This document shows positions 1-13,500 of a DNA stretch of 64,000 nucleotides, piece by piece. A program made the translations under genes and the position numbers. This DNA is from Areca catechu (Eukaryota > Streptophyta > Magnoliopsida > Arecales > Arecaceae). How positions within the stretch are numbered: position 1 is the first letter of the stretch; every line of letters begins with the position of its first letter. The notes under the pieces are model-generated. The model searched no databases. It was not told the origin of the DNA and saw only the letters and a list, made by a program, of their open reading frames with translations. The DNA is taken from positions 10,172,471 through 10,236,470 of the forward strand of contig CM038050.1 in the NCBI GenBank assembly GCA_021397845.1. Reading direction: 5' to 3'.

Positions 1-1415
1 TCATCTAAATTCTACACAACAAAAAAGAGTACCAAAATGAAAGGAAGAGTAACATGAATAAAAAGAAACTGTTGACCACAAGTTGAGAAGAAAACCACCA
101 CTGAATTATCAAATTCCAAAACCAAATAAGTTGCCTTCTCAAACAACATTATGCAGTAATTATCTTATCAATCCTAAGCCAGAGTAAATTAATATCAATG
201 TTATTTGATCTGTTATGATAGACTGAAATCCCTATTATTGACATTACAAAACCACATTGAAATAGGAAACTGGTGGCCCACTAACGTGAACCCAAAGATA
301 GCCAACAAGTTCTGACAACAGTATCCATCACTCTGAAAACAGAATATACCATAACCAATTCGTACAGAAACTTTGCGAGCGAATTTAAAAGTAAACAACC
401 TTTAAAATGGAATTCTGAAACCAACGAATTGATGGCCAAATGTTTCAATTTACTTCTTTGAGAATATGTATTTCAAGTTGTTCCAGCTTGGGTTTATTTC
501 AAGCCAATGGTTCACCATGAATACCCAAGACATGAGTACTACAAGTACAAGCTAAGAAGGAATCTGCCTTTTCTCAAAAGCCAAATCCTTAATCAATATT
601 GAAAGAGCAGCTTGGCATAAAGCTGGCCAAAGCTCTTCCAATATCCAAACTCTTTTCTTCCACCTCACACAACTCATAGATTACTTGTAGCAGAGCTCAA
701 CCATATTAAACCATATCAGAGACAAATCACGTATTAAAGCAATATGACGGTGAACAAGTCAATACAGATGGTGCTAAACAATCTCTGCATCCTATCAGGA
801 TGCTGGTGCTATGATCTCCACAATACAACATAGCACCATATGAGTTAACATTTTAAAGCCTTGGGTCAAAGCTAAATTTTAGGAGCATTGGACGTACAAA
901 TTCTGTCCCTTCCACCACTACCAGAACAGTGTGAGATGCAGATTCCTTATCACTTCTAATTTCAACACAAAATTTTGACTAAAGAAGGCTCTCAATGAAT
1001 AACAAGCTTTGTTCACAAAAAAATTGAGCATAATGCTGGTAGAAACACAACAAAAGAACATTATTTTTGAAAATAAATTAGGAAAAAATACAAGATTCTT
1101 AGAACTCCCTATGAAACTAGTGATGTTGCCTTCAAGTAAGATCGCATCCTTTATGACCAGGTCTCACATAAAGTGATGGACCATTGATTGTTTAACAAAT
1201 AAAAGTCTATCTTTCAAACTTCTAGTAATATAATTCTCTTTCCACTCCTCAAATAAAATAAGTTCCATGGCTTGTACTTATAAGAAAACAAACTAAAGAC
1301 AATGCATATAAATATTTTAATTGATCCACATCATAGAATATGCAGAAGCAAGCAAAAACAAAATGAATACAATGTAGAAAAAAGAGTACAACAATTACAT
1401 ACAACTTGCACCTAC
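1..1415 (-). other. Start of AMPD intron 12, no gene seen
   Basis: AT-rich intron sequence with no exon match to the expected next AMPD segment and no long conserved open frame. Confidence 0.6.
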
Positions 1416-1556
1416 CTGTTTTAAGAAAACATGCAACTGGGGATGTGATTCTGGGTCCACAGTGACCTCAAAAAGGGGAAGGAAAATATTGTCAAGAATG
1501 TTCTGGAATGATGTAACTATACCCATTTCCTTGTATACATTATAGAGCCGTGGAAT
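1416..1556 (-). CDS. AMPD: AMP deaminase exon 12
   Basis: Forty-seven codons: IPRLYNVYKEMGIVTSFQNI, LDNIFLPLFEVTVDPESHPQ, LHVFLKQ. Acceptor TTTACAG, donor CAG|GTAGGT. It is the last exon I can place; the next expected segment (VVG-DLVDDESKPERRP) is not in bases 1-1415, so intron 12 runs off the window. Confidence 0.95.
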
Positions 1557-4500
1557 CTGTAAAAGGTAAATAGTAGAATTAAAACCACATTTCTTAATAT
1601 GATATTCAACATCTATTATCAAAACTAATTGGTCGCAGCTTAAGCATATGAATACAAATGCCTAATCAAACTTTTAAATAAAGTAACAGATCACTAAAAG
1701 CATCAGGTTCCAACTTCCAAATCAGAAACGCCATAAGCAAATTTAGTTAGTTTACTGCATGCAAGCTATTAGCATGGAATGCATCATACTGCCATTCTAC
1801 AGACATGGCAAAAATATGGGTTAAAACAATCTTTCCATTATCCTTGCCAAGGTTCAAATAATAATTAGTACCCATTCTCCAAGTTCATTTCGGTCTAATT
1901 ATGCCCAAATAAGGTCTAATTATGCCCATAATTGACTCCAAACAGCTATTTGCATCCCGATTGAAACCTAGCGCAGCCCAATAGTCAGATATTGTTGTCA
2001 TCCTTTCCTGTCTCATCCAAGGCATGCCCAGGAAAGAGTGGAGACAAGGTCAGGATGCAACAGATAGATAGGTGCATGGGCATACCACTGTCGTTACGGT
2101 AGCTAAAAAGATCATGATCAAAGGAAAGACATGAAAGTAGAGTGGGTCCAGGTGCCTTGACAATGATGGACTTTCACCACCATCACACCACTCGAAGGTG
2201 AAAGATTAGGATATGGGTAGGGGTGTAGCCTGGGCTATAGTAGTAGAAATCTAAAGTTAACATTGCCCTTAAGGTAAAAAGCTATTGATGAAGTAAGCTA
2301 ATAAGATAAAATGTATTGATAAGTTGGATTTTCAAAGGCCCCTACAGAGTATAATCGTACTTATTTACAAGGTTTTTAATCCTGTGGGATTGAGGTGCCC
2401 CAAAATCCAAGGTTGCCTATAAAGTATTTTTGGTGCTGAAATCCATCGAGCACCGGGAATGTTGGAGCTGGTGGCCCAAGGAGATCTCCTAGAGGCGGGA
2501 CCTGCAAAAAAGTCCTGCTTGGAAAATGTTCCGACATGGACCCTCCGATGCATAAGTCAAATATCAAGCACAAACATAGCATCTGAGGAGCATGAGGTAG
2601 AAGTTTTTTTTTTTTGCATACCTTCGGGACTCTCAAAGAGTCCCTATGTATGGATGGAGGACAAAAGTATTTTTAGAATGACAAATATATCAGCAGATTT
2701 TGTGAGAAGTGATAAGACTTATCACGCGGCCTATCAAGAGATTTTCGTTTGCAGAAAATATCTATTCTATTTTAATTGGAACCTTGTCCTTTGTACGGGA
2801 TTGGCCATGTTTATTAATGGTGATGCTGACTATTGCGTGGACCCAGGCACACTCCCTTAAATACGAAGATATGACAGAAATTAGAGATCATGATATGTGA
2901 TGTAAACCTTTGGCTGCATAATTGGAGGCACTGGAGTGAGTGTCGATCGCGTTGGCCTTCGAAAAATCCAAGTGAAAATATTGTCCAAGAATCCGCTCGC
3001 CACAATACTCAGTCTGGGGGTCTTCGGATGAGCACAAGCATTTAAGGAGGGATAGAGAAAATGATCTTTCATAAAGCTTTCCTTCATGCAGAAGGTATTA
3101 GGAGGCTTGATATTTTACCTTACAGGCTTCCTTCCGGTCTGCAAGAAGTGTTCCGTCCTCCAAAAAGCTGACCAATAGATCGATCCAAGATGGCTCCTCA
3201 TCTAGCTACATCATCTCCGATGATTCTTCAATGGCTAGCTTCTTCACCAACTCAATGTAGGCTCTTTTGGATAGATCCATCGGTACAAAGGTCACCAATT
3301 TGGAAAACAAGTTGGCCCAAGAGTTTTCTTCCCTCGATATTTGCTAAATTTCAAAACTATGGAATGTAGAAGCTAAGTCCCTAACCTTTTATAGGTACTT
3401 TATCATATTCTCCTCCTAGACCTCATAGTCATCCCCGATGTGTCCGATGACTAATTATGAGTCACTGTAGGCTCTCAGATCCTGCACCCCCAACTCCTTA
3501 GCTACTCAAAATCATGTGATCAAGACCTCATACTCAACTTCATTATTGGTCATCAGAAACTCGAAATGTAAGGCATGCTCGGCTATGACCCCTTCCGGGC
3601 TCAAAAGAACCAATCCGGCTCCTGATCTTATCGGGTTGCATGACTTGTCCATGTACACCTCCCAGGCATTGATCAAGTTCTCCATGGAACTTAGTACCTA
3701 CACTAAGGGCTCCGCTTCATCTTGCTCGGCCAGCTCATCAGGAATAGTGCACTCGACCAGGAAGTTCGTCGATACTTGGACTTTGATCGACGATAAAGGC
3801 TAGAAATTGATATTGAATTTGAACAGCTCGACTGCCCATTTGACGACACGTCCAAACATATCTGGTCGGTGCAAGATGCTCTTCATAGGTTGGTCGGTTA
3901 AAAAAATGATAGTATGAGCCTAGAAGAATGGTCGAAGCTTTCGAGCAACAATAAGAAGGGCATAGACCATCTTTTCCAGTTTGGAGTAGCGAGTCTCCAT
4001 GTTCCTCAAGATCTGACTGACGTGGTAGATCGGCCTTTGAATCTTGTTCCATTCTGAATTAGCACTATACCCATCGCCAGGGATGAGGTTGCCAAGTATA
4101 AGAATAACTCGTCACCGGGTCAGGATTATCCAATAGGAGCATGAAACTGAGATAACTTTTGAGATCCTCAAACGCTTTATGGCATTCCCTAGTTCACTAG
4201 AAGTACTTTGGTTGCTTCAAAGTTTGAAAGGGAAGGCACTGTTTGATCAATCTTGAGACAAACTAGCTCAGGACAGCAATTCTTCCAATGAGATGCTAGA
4301 CATTTTTGATTGTCCTTAGGGAGCCCATCTCCTGAACAACCTTGATTTTTTTTGGGTTAGCCTCTATCCCCTAGTTGGAGACCATGAAGCCAAGGAACTT
4401 CCCAGAGACCACCCTGAAAGCACACTTGGTAAGATTTAGCTTCATCTCGTACTTCTGCAAGATGGCAAAGGGGAGGTCGTCGATGTGGATCCCGGTGGCT

Positions 4501-7500
4501 TTACTCTTGACGACCATATCATCCACGTACACCTCCATGTTTCACTTGATCTAGTCTTTGAAAATTGTTTACAAGATGCTGTAGGTTGCACCTACATTTT
4601 TTAGACCAAATAACATGACCATGTAACAAAAAAGACCTTGGTCAATTATAAAAGTAGTTTTTTTCTTCATCTTCTGGAACCATCCAAATTTGATTATAGC
4701 CAGAAAAAGCATTCATGAAGCTGACAAGATCATGGCCCAACGTAGCATCTACCATCTAATCAATCCTCGACAACGGGTAGCTATCCTTTGGACATGCCCT
4801 ATTCAAGTAGGTAAAGTCAATGCAAATTCATCACTTTCTATTTGCCTTCACCATTGAAGATCCATTCTGGGTAGGTGATCTCTTTAATGAAGCCGGCATC
4901 AAGCAGCTTGTCAACCTTCTCGATTATTGCTTTCTGTAGCTCAAGTGCAAAGCTCTGCTATTTTTGCTTGAATGGTCAATGCTTCAAGTCCACATTCAAC
5001 TAATGCACCACCACCAGGGGATCAATGCTTGGCATGTCTGCTGGCATCCATGCAAAAACATTAGCATTTTCCTACAAATATGAGATTAATTGATTTTTAG
5101 TTACCCGATTCAAGTTGGATCCGATCCGAATCATATGCTTCAGGTTCCCGTCTGCCAAGGGTATGGAGATGAGGTCCTCGGCTAGTTTTCTTCACTACTC
5201 GGCCAACTTGCTATGGGCATCCAGTCCTTCGACTAGATAGGCATTGATAGCTTTGGCTTCTCGATGCATGATATGATAGCAATGGCGCACCAAGTCCTGA
5301 TCTCCGCGAACCTCTCCGATCCCATGAGTCATTAGGAACTTTATCATCAAGCGATAAGATGACACATCTTAGAAGGTATACAGACCTCGTCATCCAAGGA
5401 TGGCATTGTAGATCGAAGGTGCCCAGACAATGAAAATGTCAATCTGGATGATGGATTGTCGAGGATAATGTCCCATCCTCATGGACAAGGTGGCAACTCC
5501 TTCCACCTGAATCGTATCTCTAGTAAAGCCGACCAGGAGGAGTCTACTCTTTCCAGCCATTCAGGAGATTTCTAATTTGACAAAAGCATCATAATACAAA
5601 ATATCAGTTGAGCTTCCATTATCTATAAGGATGCGACGTATATCATAATTTTCAACATTTAAAGTTACAACTATCATATCATTATGCGGGAACTGGACCC
5701 CTTGATTGTTCTCAGTAAAAATTATTGGCTCTCTAGCCCACCTCTTAGCCACCCTTTCCTCATCACCGAAGCCTCTATTATGGCAACCCCAAGAGATAGC
5801 GTTCATTGTCCCTGACGGGGTTGGGTCATCCTTTTCTAGGGGTTTGGCCAGTTGTAGCTATGCAACTGGTTAAGGCGACCTCGATCGGTTCTCCTACTAT
5901 CTTCGACGTCGAATGAACCAATCAAGATGGCCTCGTTTGATAAGCTCCTCAATCTTGTCCTGGAGCTGGATATACTTCTCAGTTCCGTGGCCGAGATCGC
6001 AATGGTATAGACAATTTATTTGGATTCCTACAAGCTTGTGGGGCCTGCAATTTCCTAGCTTCTGGGAGTTGCCCTTTGATCTCCATCGGCACCTTTGCCC
6101 TTGGCTGTTCAATGAAGTGTAGGCATTATTACTTTCTTGCCCCGCGAGGACTTCGAGGTCGATGGGTTTGAGGGAACCCATTTTTCATTGACGAGATGGG
6201 GATCTTAAGCATTGTCCGGTTCCTCGCTCTCGTCTCGGAGACTGTTTTCGACCAACCTCCAATTTCCCACCCCCAGTATAGAGGTGGTAGAGACTTGCGC
6301 GAAGGCATCCTCCATTCGCATGTATTTTTCTACCCGGACTAACATATCGACAAAATCCTAAGGGTAAGTCTTCACCAACGACTTTTTAAGATCATTCTTC
6401 TGCAATCCGCTCATCAGAGTGAACATTGCAATAGATTGGTCTAGGTCGTGGATCTTTAGAGTAGCCATGTTAGAGCGGCTGATTAAGGCTCGGATTCTCT
6501 CCCTCTTGCTTGATGGTTTGGAGAAAGTCCGACTGCTTCTGTTATCACTAGCTATTAACAAAATAGCTAGAAAAGGACAGACCTAGCTGCTCAAAAAAGT
6601 GAATCAACCCCGACTTCAAGCTCGAATACTAGTGTCGAGTCGCTCCCTTGAAAGTAGACAGGAAGACTTTGCAAAAGATGGCATTAGTGGCTCCGTGAAG
6701 GAGCATCATTGCCTTGAAGCTCTCCAGGTGGTTGACAGGATCGATCATCCCATCATAGCTCTCCAACTAAGGAGCCTTGAAATGTCGGAGTGGCGCATGC
6801 ATGATCTTGTTATCAAAAGGTGGGTCATTGTTGAATTCATCACGCTGCACCAGTTGGTTACAAATTGTCTCGATCTGCTGGTCCAGCTCCTAAGATTTTT
6901 GCTCGATTTCAGGATCTGAATGGTATGAGCCTCCAATCACAGGAGAGACTGCGGGCCCGAAGTCGAGCCGTGACCCAACCGAGGGCTCTAGGACTGCCAC
7001 TTCCTTAGTTCTGGGCTTCTGGACAACTTTGACAAGCAGGCCTCCTTTCTAGATCTTTAGAAGGGGCCCATAATTATTCTAGTGGCAGCGACGCTACCTG
7101 TGATGCTGAATTAAGTCGTGGTGCCATGGGAGGCAGTGTAATCGCCGATTGCGCCACAAGTTGTGACGCTGCTAGTGGCACCATGGAAGGAGGCTACATT
7201 ATAGTGAGTAGTGTAGGGGTGGCTAGAATGGCTTTGATAGCCGTCACTAAGTTATGAACCTACTGGAATAGCAGGTTGAACTGCTCCGCACTAATTGCCG
7301 CCATCTGCGGAGTTGGAGAGGCCCCTGCTGATGTTGGCAGAACTTGGATGTTGGATGGGCTTTCCACTGGCCAGCAAACAATGGTTCTAGTGTCACGAGA
7401 CTGAACTTTCTTGTATGGCATTACTAATTTGCCTTTACCTTATGCTCCTCAAAGATATATTAGAGCCTTCCTCCATTCTGTTAGTGTTGAAATCCATCCA

Positions 7501-10500
7501 GCACCAAGAATGCTGGAGTAAGTGGCGCAAGAAAATCTTCGGGAGGCGGGACCTACAACAAAAGTCCTGGCCGAAAGATGTTCCGGCATGGACCCTTCAA
7601 TGCTCATATCAAATATCAGGCCAATCACAGTATTTGAGGAACATGAGGTAGAGATTTTTTTTTATACCTTGAGGACTCCCAGGGAGTTCCAATTTATAGA
7701 TGGATGAGGGTGTTTTTGGAATGACATATCTTGACAAATTTGGTGAGAAGTGACAAAACATCACGCAGAAGATTTTCATTTACAGGAAATGTCTATTCCG
7801 TTTTAATTGGAACCTTGTTCTGTGTAGGATTGGCCATGTTTTTTTAATGATGATGCTGACTACTGTGTGGACCCAGGCACACTCCCTTAATTACGAAGAT
7901 ATGGAGATCAGGGATCATAATACACGATGTGACCCCTTGGCTGCATAATCAGAGGCATGAAAGTGAGCGTCGATCCTGTTGGCCTTCGAAAAATCCAAGT
8001 AAGAATAATGTCCAAGGATCCACTCACCACAATACTTAGTTCAGGGGTCAGTTTGAGCACCTCGATGCGGAGCCGGGGAATGATCGACTGGAAGATACTT
8101 GATCGGATTATCATATCCAGAGGTGAGATGTACCGATAGTCTTCGAATCGTTTGACGAGCAGACATCGGTTGCTGCCTAGGCTCAATCAGACGAAGCGAT
8201 CGGTAGCCAGTGCTTGGCCAAGTCCAATTGGTCCGGATGCCTTTTTTCCAACAAACAGATGAACAGACAAAGGAGCCACCCATGCACCGAGGATGTGGTC
8301 AAGCCATCCCCTATGATACTAGGGTCAAAAGAGAACCACCAGCCGACCAAAGGTCAAATCCGGTGAATGGTTGATGAGTGCTTGCTGAAGGCTTTCAGGG
8401 AGTTAGTCAATGGAGAAGCACCGGTCACTAACGAGGATTGCTCGTACAAAGGGTGCTCAACAGTTGGTGCCCGACTAGATCTAATCGACTAGGAGAGGCA
8501 TTAACTTTCCCGATTAGAGATTGGTTGAGTGGCGGAACTGATAATGCGCCGACCATGTTAATTTATCTAATAATATTGGAGCCAAGTGCTCTGCTGATCA
8601 AGATCCAAGCCCAATAAATGGTCAAAGGACATATAGCAAGCCCATTCGACCAAGCTTGTTGAATTGCCCGGGTATTGAGAGCGAGAGGCAGCTTTCCTCC
8701 GATCAAGGCTCCAATCCGACAAATGGTCGGATGATATGCAGTTGAGCCACTCCACTAGGCTTATTGACTTGCCCGACATCATTAGAGTCGAAAAAGGGTC
8801 CTCAACTGACTAGGGACCCAATCCGATGACTAGTCAGCAGACACAGAGGGGGTGATCATCTAGGCTTCATATCCTTGGCAACGAGCAGTCAGTGATCATG
8901 CAACAAGGGTCGATTGATCGAGCCCACTAGCTTGAGCCACTTATTTTAGGCCCCTAGCAGAACTTTCCCCCAACAAGTTCAATCCTACTTCACAAGGTTT
9001 TAAATCCCATGGAACATAGGTTTCCCAAAATCCAAGGTTCCCTACAAAGTACAATCCTACTTATTTACAAGTTTTTAAATCTTATGAGATAAAGGTATCC
9101 GGGTATCTCTATGGAATGGAATGCCCTGCTATCCCATCTGATCCCAGTAGCTATTCTGGTCATGCATCCTGGTACATATCCTCTGTCTCTCCCCCTTTCT
9201 TCTTTCATTATATCTTTCTTTTTTTCTTTCCTTCATTTTTTTTTCTTGCTTTTTCTTCTACCTACCATTCTTATCTATCCTTTTTTTGTTTCCTTTTCCT
9301 TTTCCATCTTTCTATTTTTTCTTGTTCTTCTTTCTCTTTCTTTCTTCCTTCTTTCCTTCTTTTCTTCTCCCCTCATTTCTTTCATTTTTGTTCTTCTTCT
9401 TATTTCCTTGCACTATTTACCTTTCATCTTCCTTTCTTTCTTTCCTCTTTATTCTTCTCTCCCCATATGGATAGGTTTTAGAGTCCTAACCTCATTCCAA
9501 TATTGTTTTCTAATGAAAATGGAACACGAAACCTTGTTTATTTATACTAAATATAATAGCTATTCATTCTGATGAACACTATCCACATCTAGCCTCCAAT
9601 TCTACAGGTTTTTGTAACTGATGATAGCTATCTTCCCACCACGCATGTCTATCAGAGAAACCTATTCCAGTACTGCCTATAAGACCAATAGTCACACTTA
9701 GCCAACTAAAACCCTTGTTGTATCTTCATCTGGCCTACTTTATATTGGCACCCTCTTAGTCATTCCTATATATTCTGCTTCTAGCATGATTCCTCGATCA
9801 GCTTCCATGCAGTGTCTGGTTGGTCTTAGCCTGTTAAACTTGTGCTCACTCCACCATGTGGCCAATTAGACACGTGTCTTCAACATGTTGGTTTGGGTAG
9901 GGATGTGGTGTAAACAGATATCATATTTAAATTTAATAGACCTTTCAAGACAGTATTCTGTCTAAGCAACCGAACAACCCAAGTTTATGAAGGCAACCTA
10001 AAGAACCATTCTAAGTATAGTCTCAACCATTTTATAACCAGAGAGATATTACAAGCTCAAACTCAAATGATAATAATGCAAAAACCTCATCCATGATATG
10101 ATTCTAGTACATAAGCCTCTTGAGAAGGTTTCAGCAAGCTTATCGTTAATTCACATAACAGTGAAGAATATTCCAACAGTGATAAAGAGCAAATTAACTT
10201 TGAAAAGTTTGTCTCCCAAGTGCCCAAGATGGATGCCCTAGAAGTATACGTAACCATTCATTCCAGTTCCACAAAACTAGTAAATTATTCTAAAATAGGA
10301 GAGATGAAAAATAAAACAATAATTATGGTCATTGCTTTTCAGATGCAAGAGCAACTTTTTCCCTAAAAGATTTTCTCAATCCATGTAAATCTCATCTGTT
10401 GTTGCCCTAGTCATACAAAAAAAATCAACCTAACAGCTTCTTACTAGTTATTTAACAACCAGATTGAGGTGAACAGTATTTTTTCAGCCTATAAATTGCT

Positions 10501-13500
10501 GGTTAGTTATATGGTAGTCACTACCCATGTTCCAATGATTTATCAAGAGTTAGGTCTTGGAGATCTATAGTTGATAATTCTTAACATGATTGTTAAATTT
10601 AAAGATTAGTGACTGTCAGAACTCGGAAAAGGATGACTCATGTTAACTAGAAACAAGATCATGAGGGCAAAAAATGAAGTCCTAAATAAGGTCAGTGTGC
10701 ATACATGCAAATGCCTTGTCCTCATGTTAAAAAATGACCTTTCTCAGTCCAAAATGAAGATCCTCTTTAATTCGACGCCTGATGTCAAGCCCACTATCAA
10801 TAAGCAGGGTTTTTATAATATATAAACATAAGCACTTACATGGATTCCCAAGAAAGCATGCAACAAGAATCCATAGATAAGAGTAGCAGACAATAAAGGT
10901 TCCATCTACATGGAAATAATAATCAAATTCTGTTTTATTTTTGGTAGAGAGGAAATCAAATCATTACCAGGTTAATAGATGTATCACATAATTAATCACG
11001 ACAAGGTGTTTAGGCCTTTCCAAAGGCAAGTTTTGCAACATGCCGTAGCAATTACTATCATGATCATTTGCAAAATGACAATATTTTTAATGCAGAAAGC
11101 TTTCATGAGCAAGTACAATGGCTTCATTGATCGAGATATATCAAGAAACAGGATCATGCAATAAATAAATTCTAGGGAAAATAAATGGAAAATGAAGCAT
11201 TTAAAGGTTGATTATAAGCATAGAAAAACCAATGAGGATGCACCAATTACCTGAATCAACCAAACAACATTTTCGCTGTACAACTCATTATTCACTATCC
11301 AACTTGCAAGTTGATCCCACTCACTTTGTTTCCTTCCATATATTGATAGCCTATACTCAGCCATCTGATAAGAGGTAATTGAGAAAAGAAAAATATTACA
11401 GATGAATACAACGCAACACAATAATAATTTCCAAAAAAAAAGTTTAATGAAGAGAAATCTTGGGCGACTACGAAACATAGAGCAATGTCAACCATTAAAT
11501 TTAAAAAAAAGGTATCAAAGAATAAATGCATTCAATCCACAAATTTCCATGGCCAACTGCACATAGTAGCAACTGCAGTCTGGAGTTAGTGCTAAAAAAG
11601 TTCATTATGTACAATTTTTTATTCTATATGCCTGATTGTTCATCCATGGCAAAAGAGGATATGGATGAACCGATGAACAATAGGGTTAGAGACAATCAGA
11701 TAACACATGATTAGCATTATTTTTTTATGTGATGGTAACACCACCTTTTACCTTCAAATAGCCATCAGGCTATATGCTTAACTTCGTTATTTGTAGAATT
11801 AACATTACCAACAAATAGTAACACCAATGATTGCTCTGTCATGCATCAAACACGATATTAACCAACATTAATCACCCATATTCATGTACTGCCAGTTCTG
11901 AAAAAGGTGTTATAGTAGAGGAGGAGAAAATTCGTTCATATAATCTAATTTCCTGCAGATAACACAGGCTAACTGTCTCTAGAGAGGTTTAGCACAAAAA
12001 TAAAATGTAACAGAAGGCATGGTTATGTCTATGCAAGTGCATGGCATATGCACAAAGGAGAAGGCACATACATGTAAACAAATTATTGAAGAGATAAAAA
12101 CAAGGAAGAAAATTATAGAATTATAAATAGCTGCTTAGGCATCTACAAAAGAATGCACCTGGTATTTACTCGCAGCAAGATCTGAAAAGACTTGTTTCGT
12201 TAGCTCAGCAAGGAAGCGGCCTGGTGAAAAGGAAAATATAGCAATACAATTACATCAAAACAACTCTGAATTCCTTGTATAAGCTCCCAAAAAAGAAACT
12301 TCTATAGGGAAACATAAACACCATACATCTCTCATTCAAAAAAATGTAATAAAGAAGAAAAAAACATTAAGAAGCTGAATTAAAGGAAATTTATAATTGA
12401 TGGGCACAGTGACAGGAAAACCTGTGCAACACACTGCACAATGGGGACACATGTTGGTCCAAGCAATGGACCATGTGCATTGCATGGCCCCCCACCAGGG
12501 GGCACAGGGAAGTACCCAGGTAATTGGCCCAATGAAACCAAGCTTGCATCCAATACATAAACAGTGACCAACTTATCTTAAAACAAAATCCTGAATCTAG
12601 AGCCTTGACATTAAAATTAGCAAAGAATGTTGTTTAATAACCATGATGAAGAGAACCAAACATGAGAACGACAAAATTATTGGAGTACTAACACACCGCC
12701 GTACAACTCAATTTCTTTTGTATGTTCAGTTGTCATTAGCACTAGCATGTCTGTTTAGGATAAGTTCTATCATCCATTTAGGGTCTTCCGGTCCACTATC
12801 CAGATTATATGATTTGGATCAAAAATATAAAATCCAGAGCAAATAATTGGGACAAAATCAGGGAAGAACAAACAATCCAAAATTGGATAATGAAATCCAA
12901 ATCTAGGATCATCCTATCCACAGCACTGTCAGATCCATAAGTACACTGGTCTTGGGCATTGTTCACACACAGAAAAGCAGCAATGCAATCTCTATTTTCT
13001 GCAAGAACAGAAGACGTGCATCCTTGTTTTCACATGAGAATGCATCAAAACCCAGTTGCCTTCTTTTTTCATATTTGGCTTTTCTACAGATGAAGATTCC
13101 TAAATCACAGTCAGCATTTACTTTATTAATGTTTAGGATGCATTCTAGATGCATCGAGGATCTGATTTATTTTCATTCTAAAGAGTTTTATTTGAACTTA
13201 AATTGGGGCGTAAAAAAATTTCCTCTTAAAGAGTTTGATTTGAAATCAAATTGGGGTTAAATAGGTGGCCAGCTGGTTTTCACAAATAACAATGTACCAG
13301 CAGCATATAGAATCCTAATCTCTAACAATCTAGATCAGTCAATGCTAGGCAAGTGTCTATCAGCTGTTATTATCTAAAAGACTTATAAGACAAGGAAAGG
13401 AGTGCGGTGCCACGTACTAAAAGGGGATTTGCATTATTGCATTCTGTTTATTGATCGACATGTATTGAGAAAGATTGATAGAATAACTGCCCACAGCTCC

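Larger units (their letters stand above)
2428..8975 (-). mobile_element. Tat-lineage Ty3/gypsy LTR element in AMPD intron 11 (old, deleted)
   Basis: It is read on the minus strand. It has a ~1.5-kb 5' LTR (7479-8975), decayed gag, protease, RT and two RNase H regions, then a 3' LTR remnant (2428-~3040). Flanks AGTAT (2423-2427) and AGTTC (8976-8980) are both one or two changes from AGTAC. That pentamer stands at the matching place in an uninterrupted copy of the target repeat at ~9048, so a 5-bp target duplication is well supported. The second RNase H region (archaeal-type, aRNH) points to the Tat lineage. Most of integrase and the U3 side of the 3' LTR are deleted. Confidence 0.85.

Noticed and set aside
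9111..9572. 153-residue Phe/Ser/Leu-rich open frame
   Set aside because: Pure low-complexity pyrimidine tract inside an intron; three overlapping frames are open for the same reason.
12380..12571. 63-residue open frame in AMPD intron 9
   Set aside because: Short, unrecognised, within an intron; no partner exon or signal.
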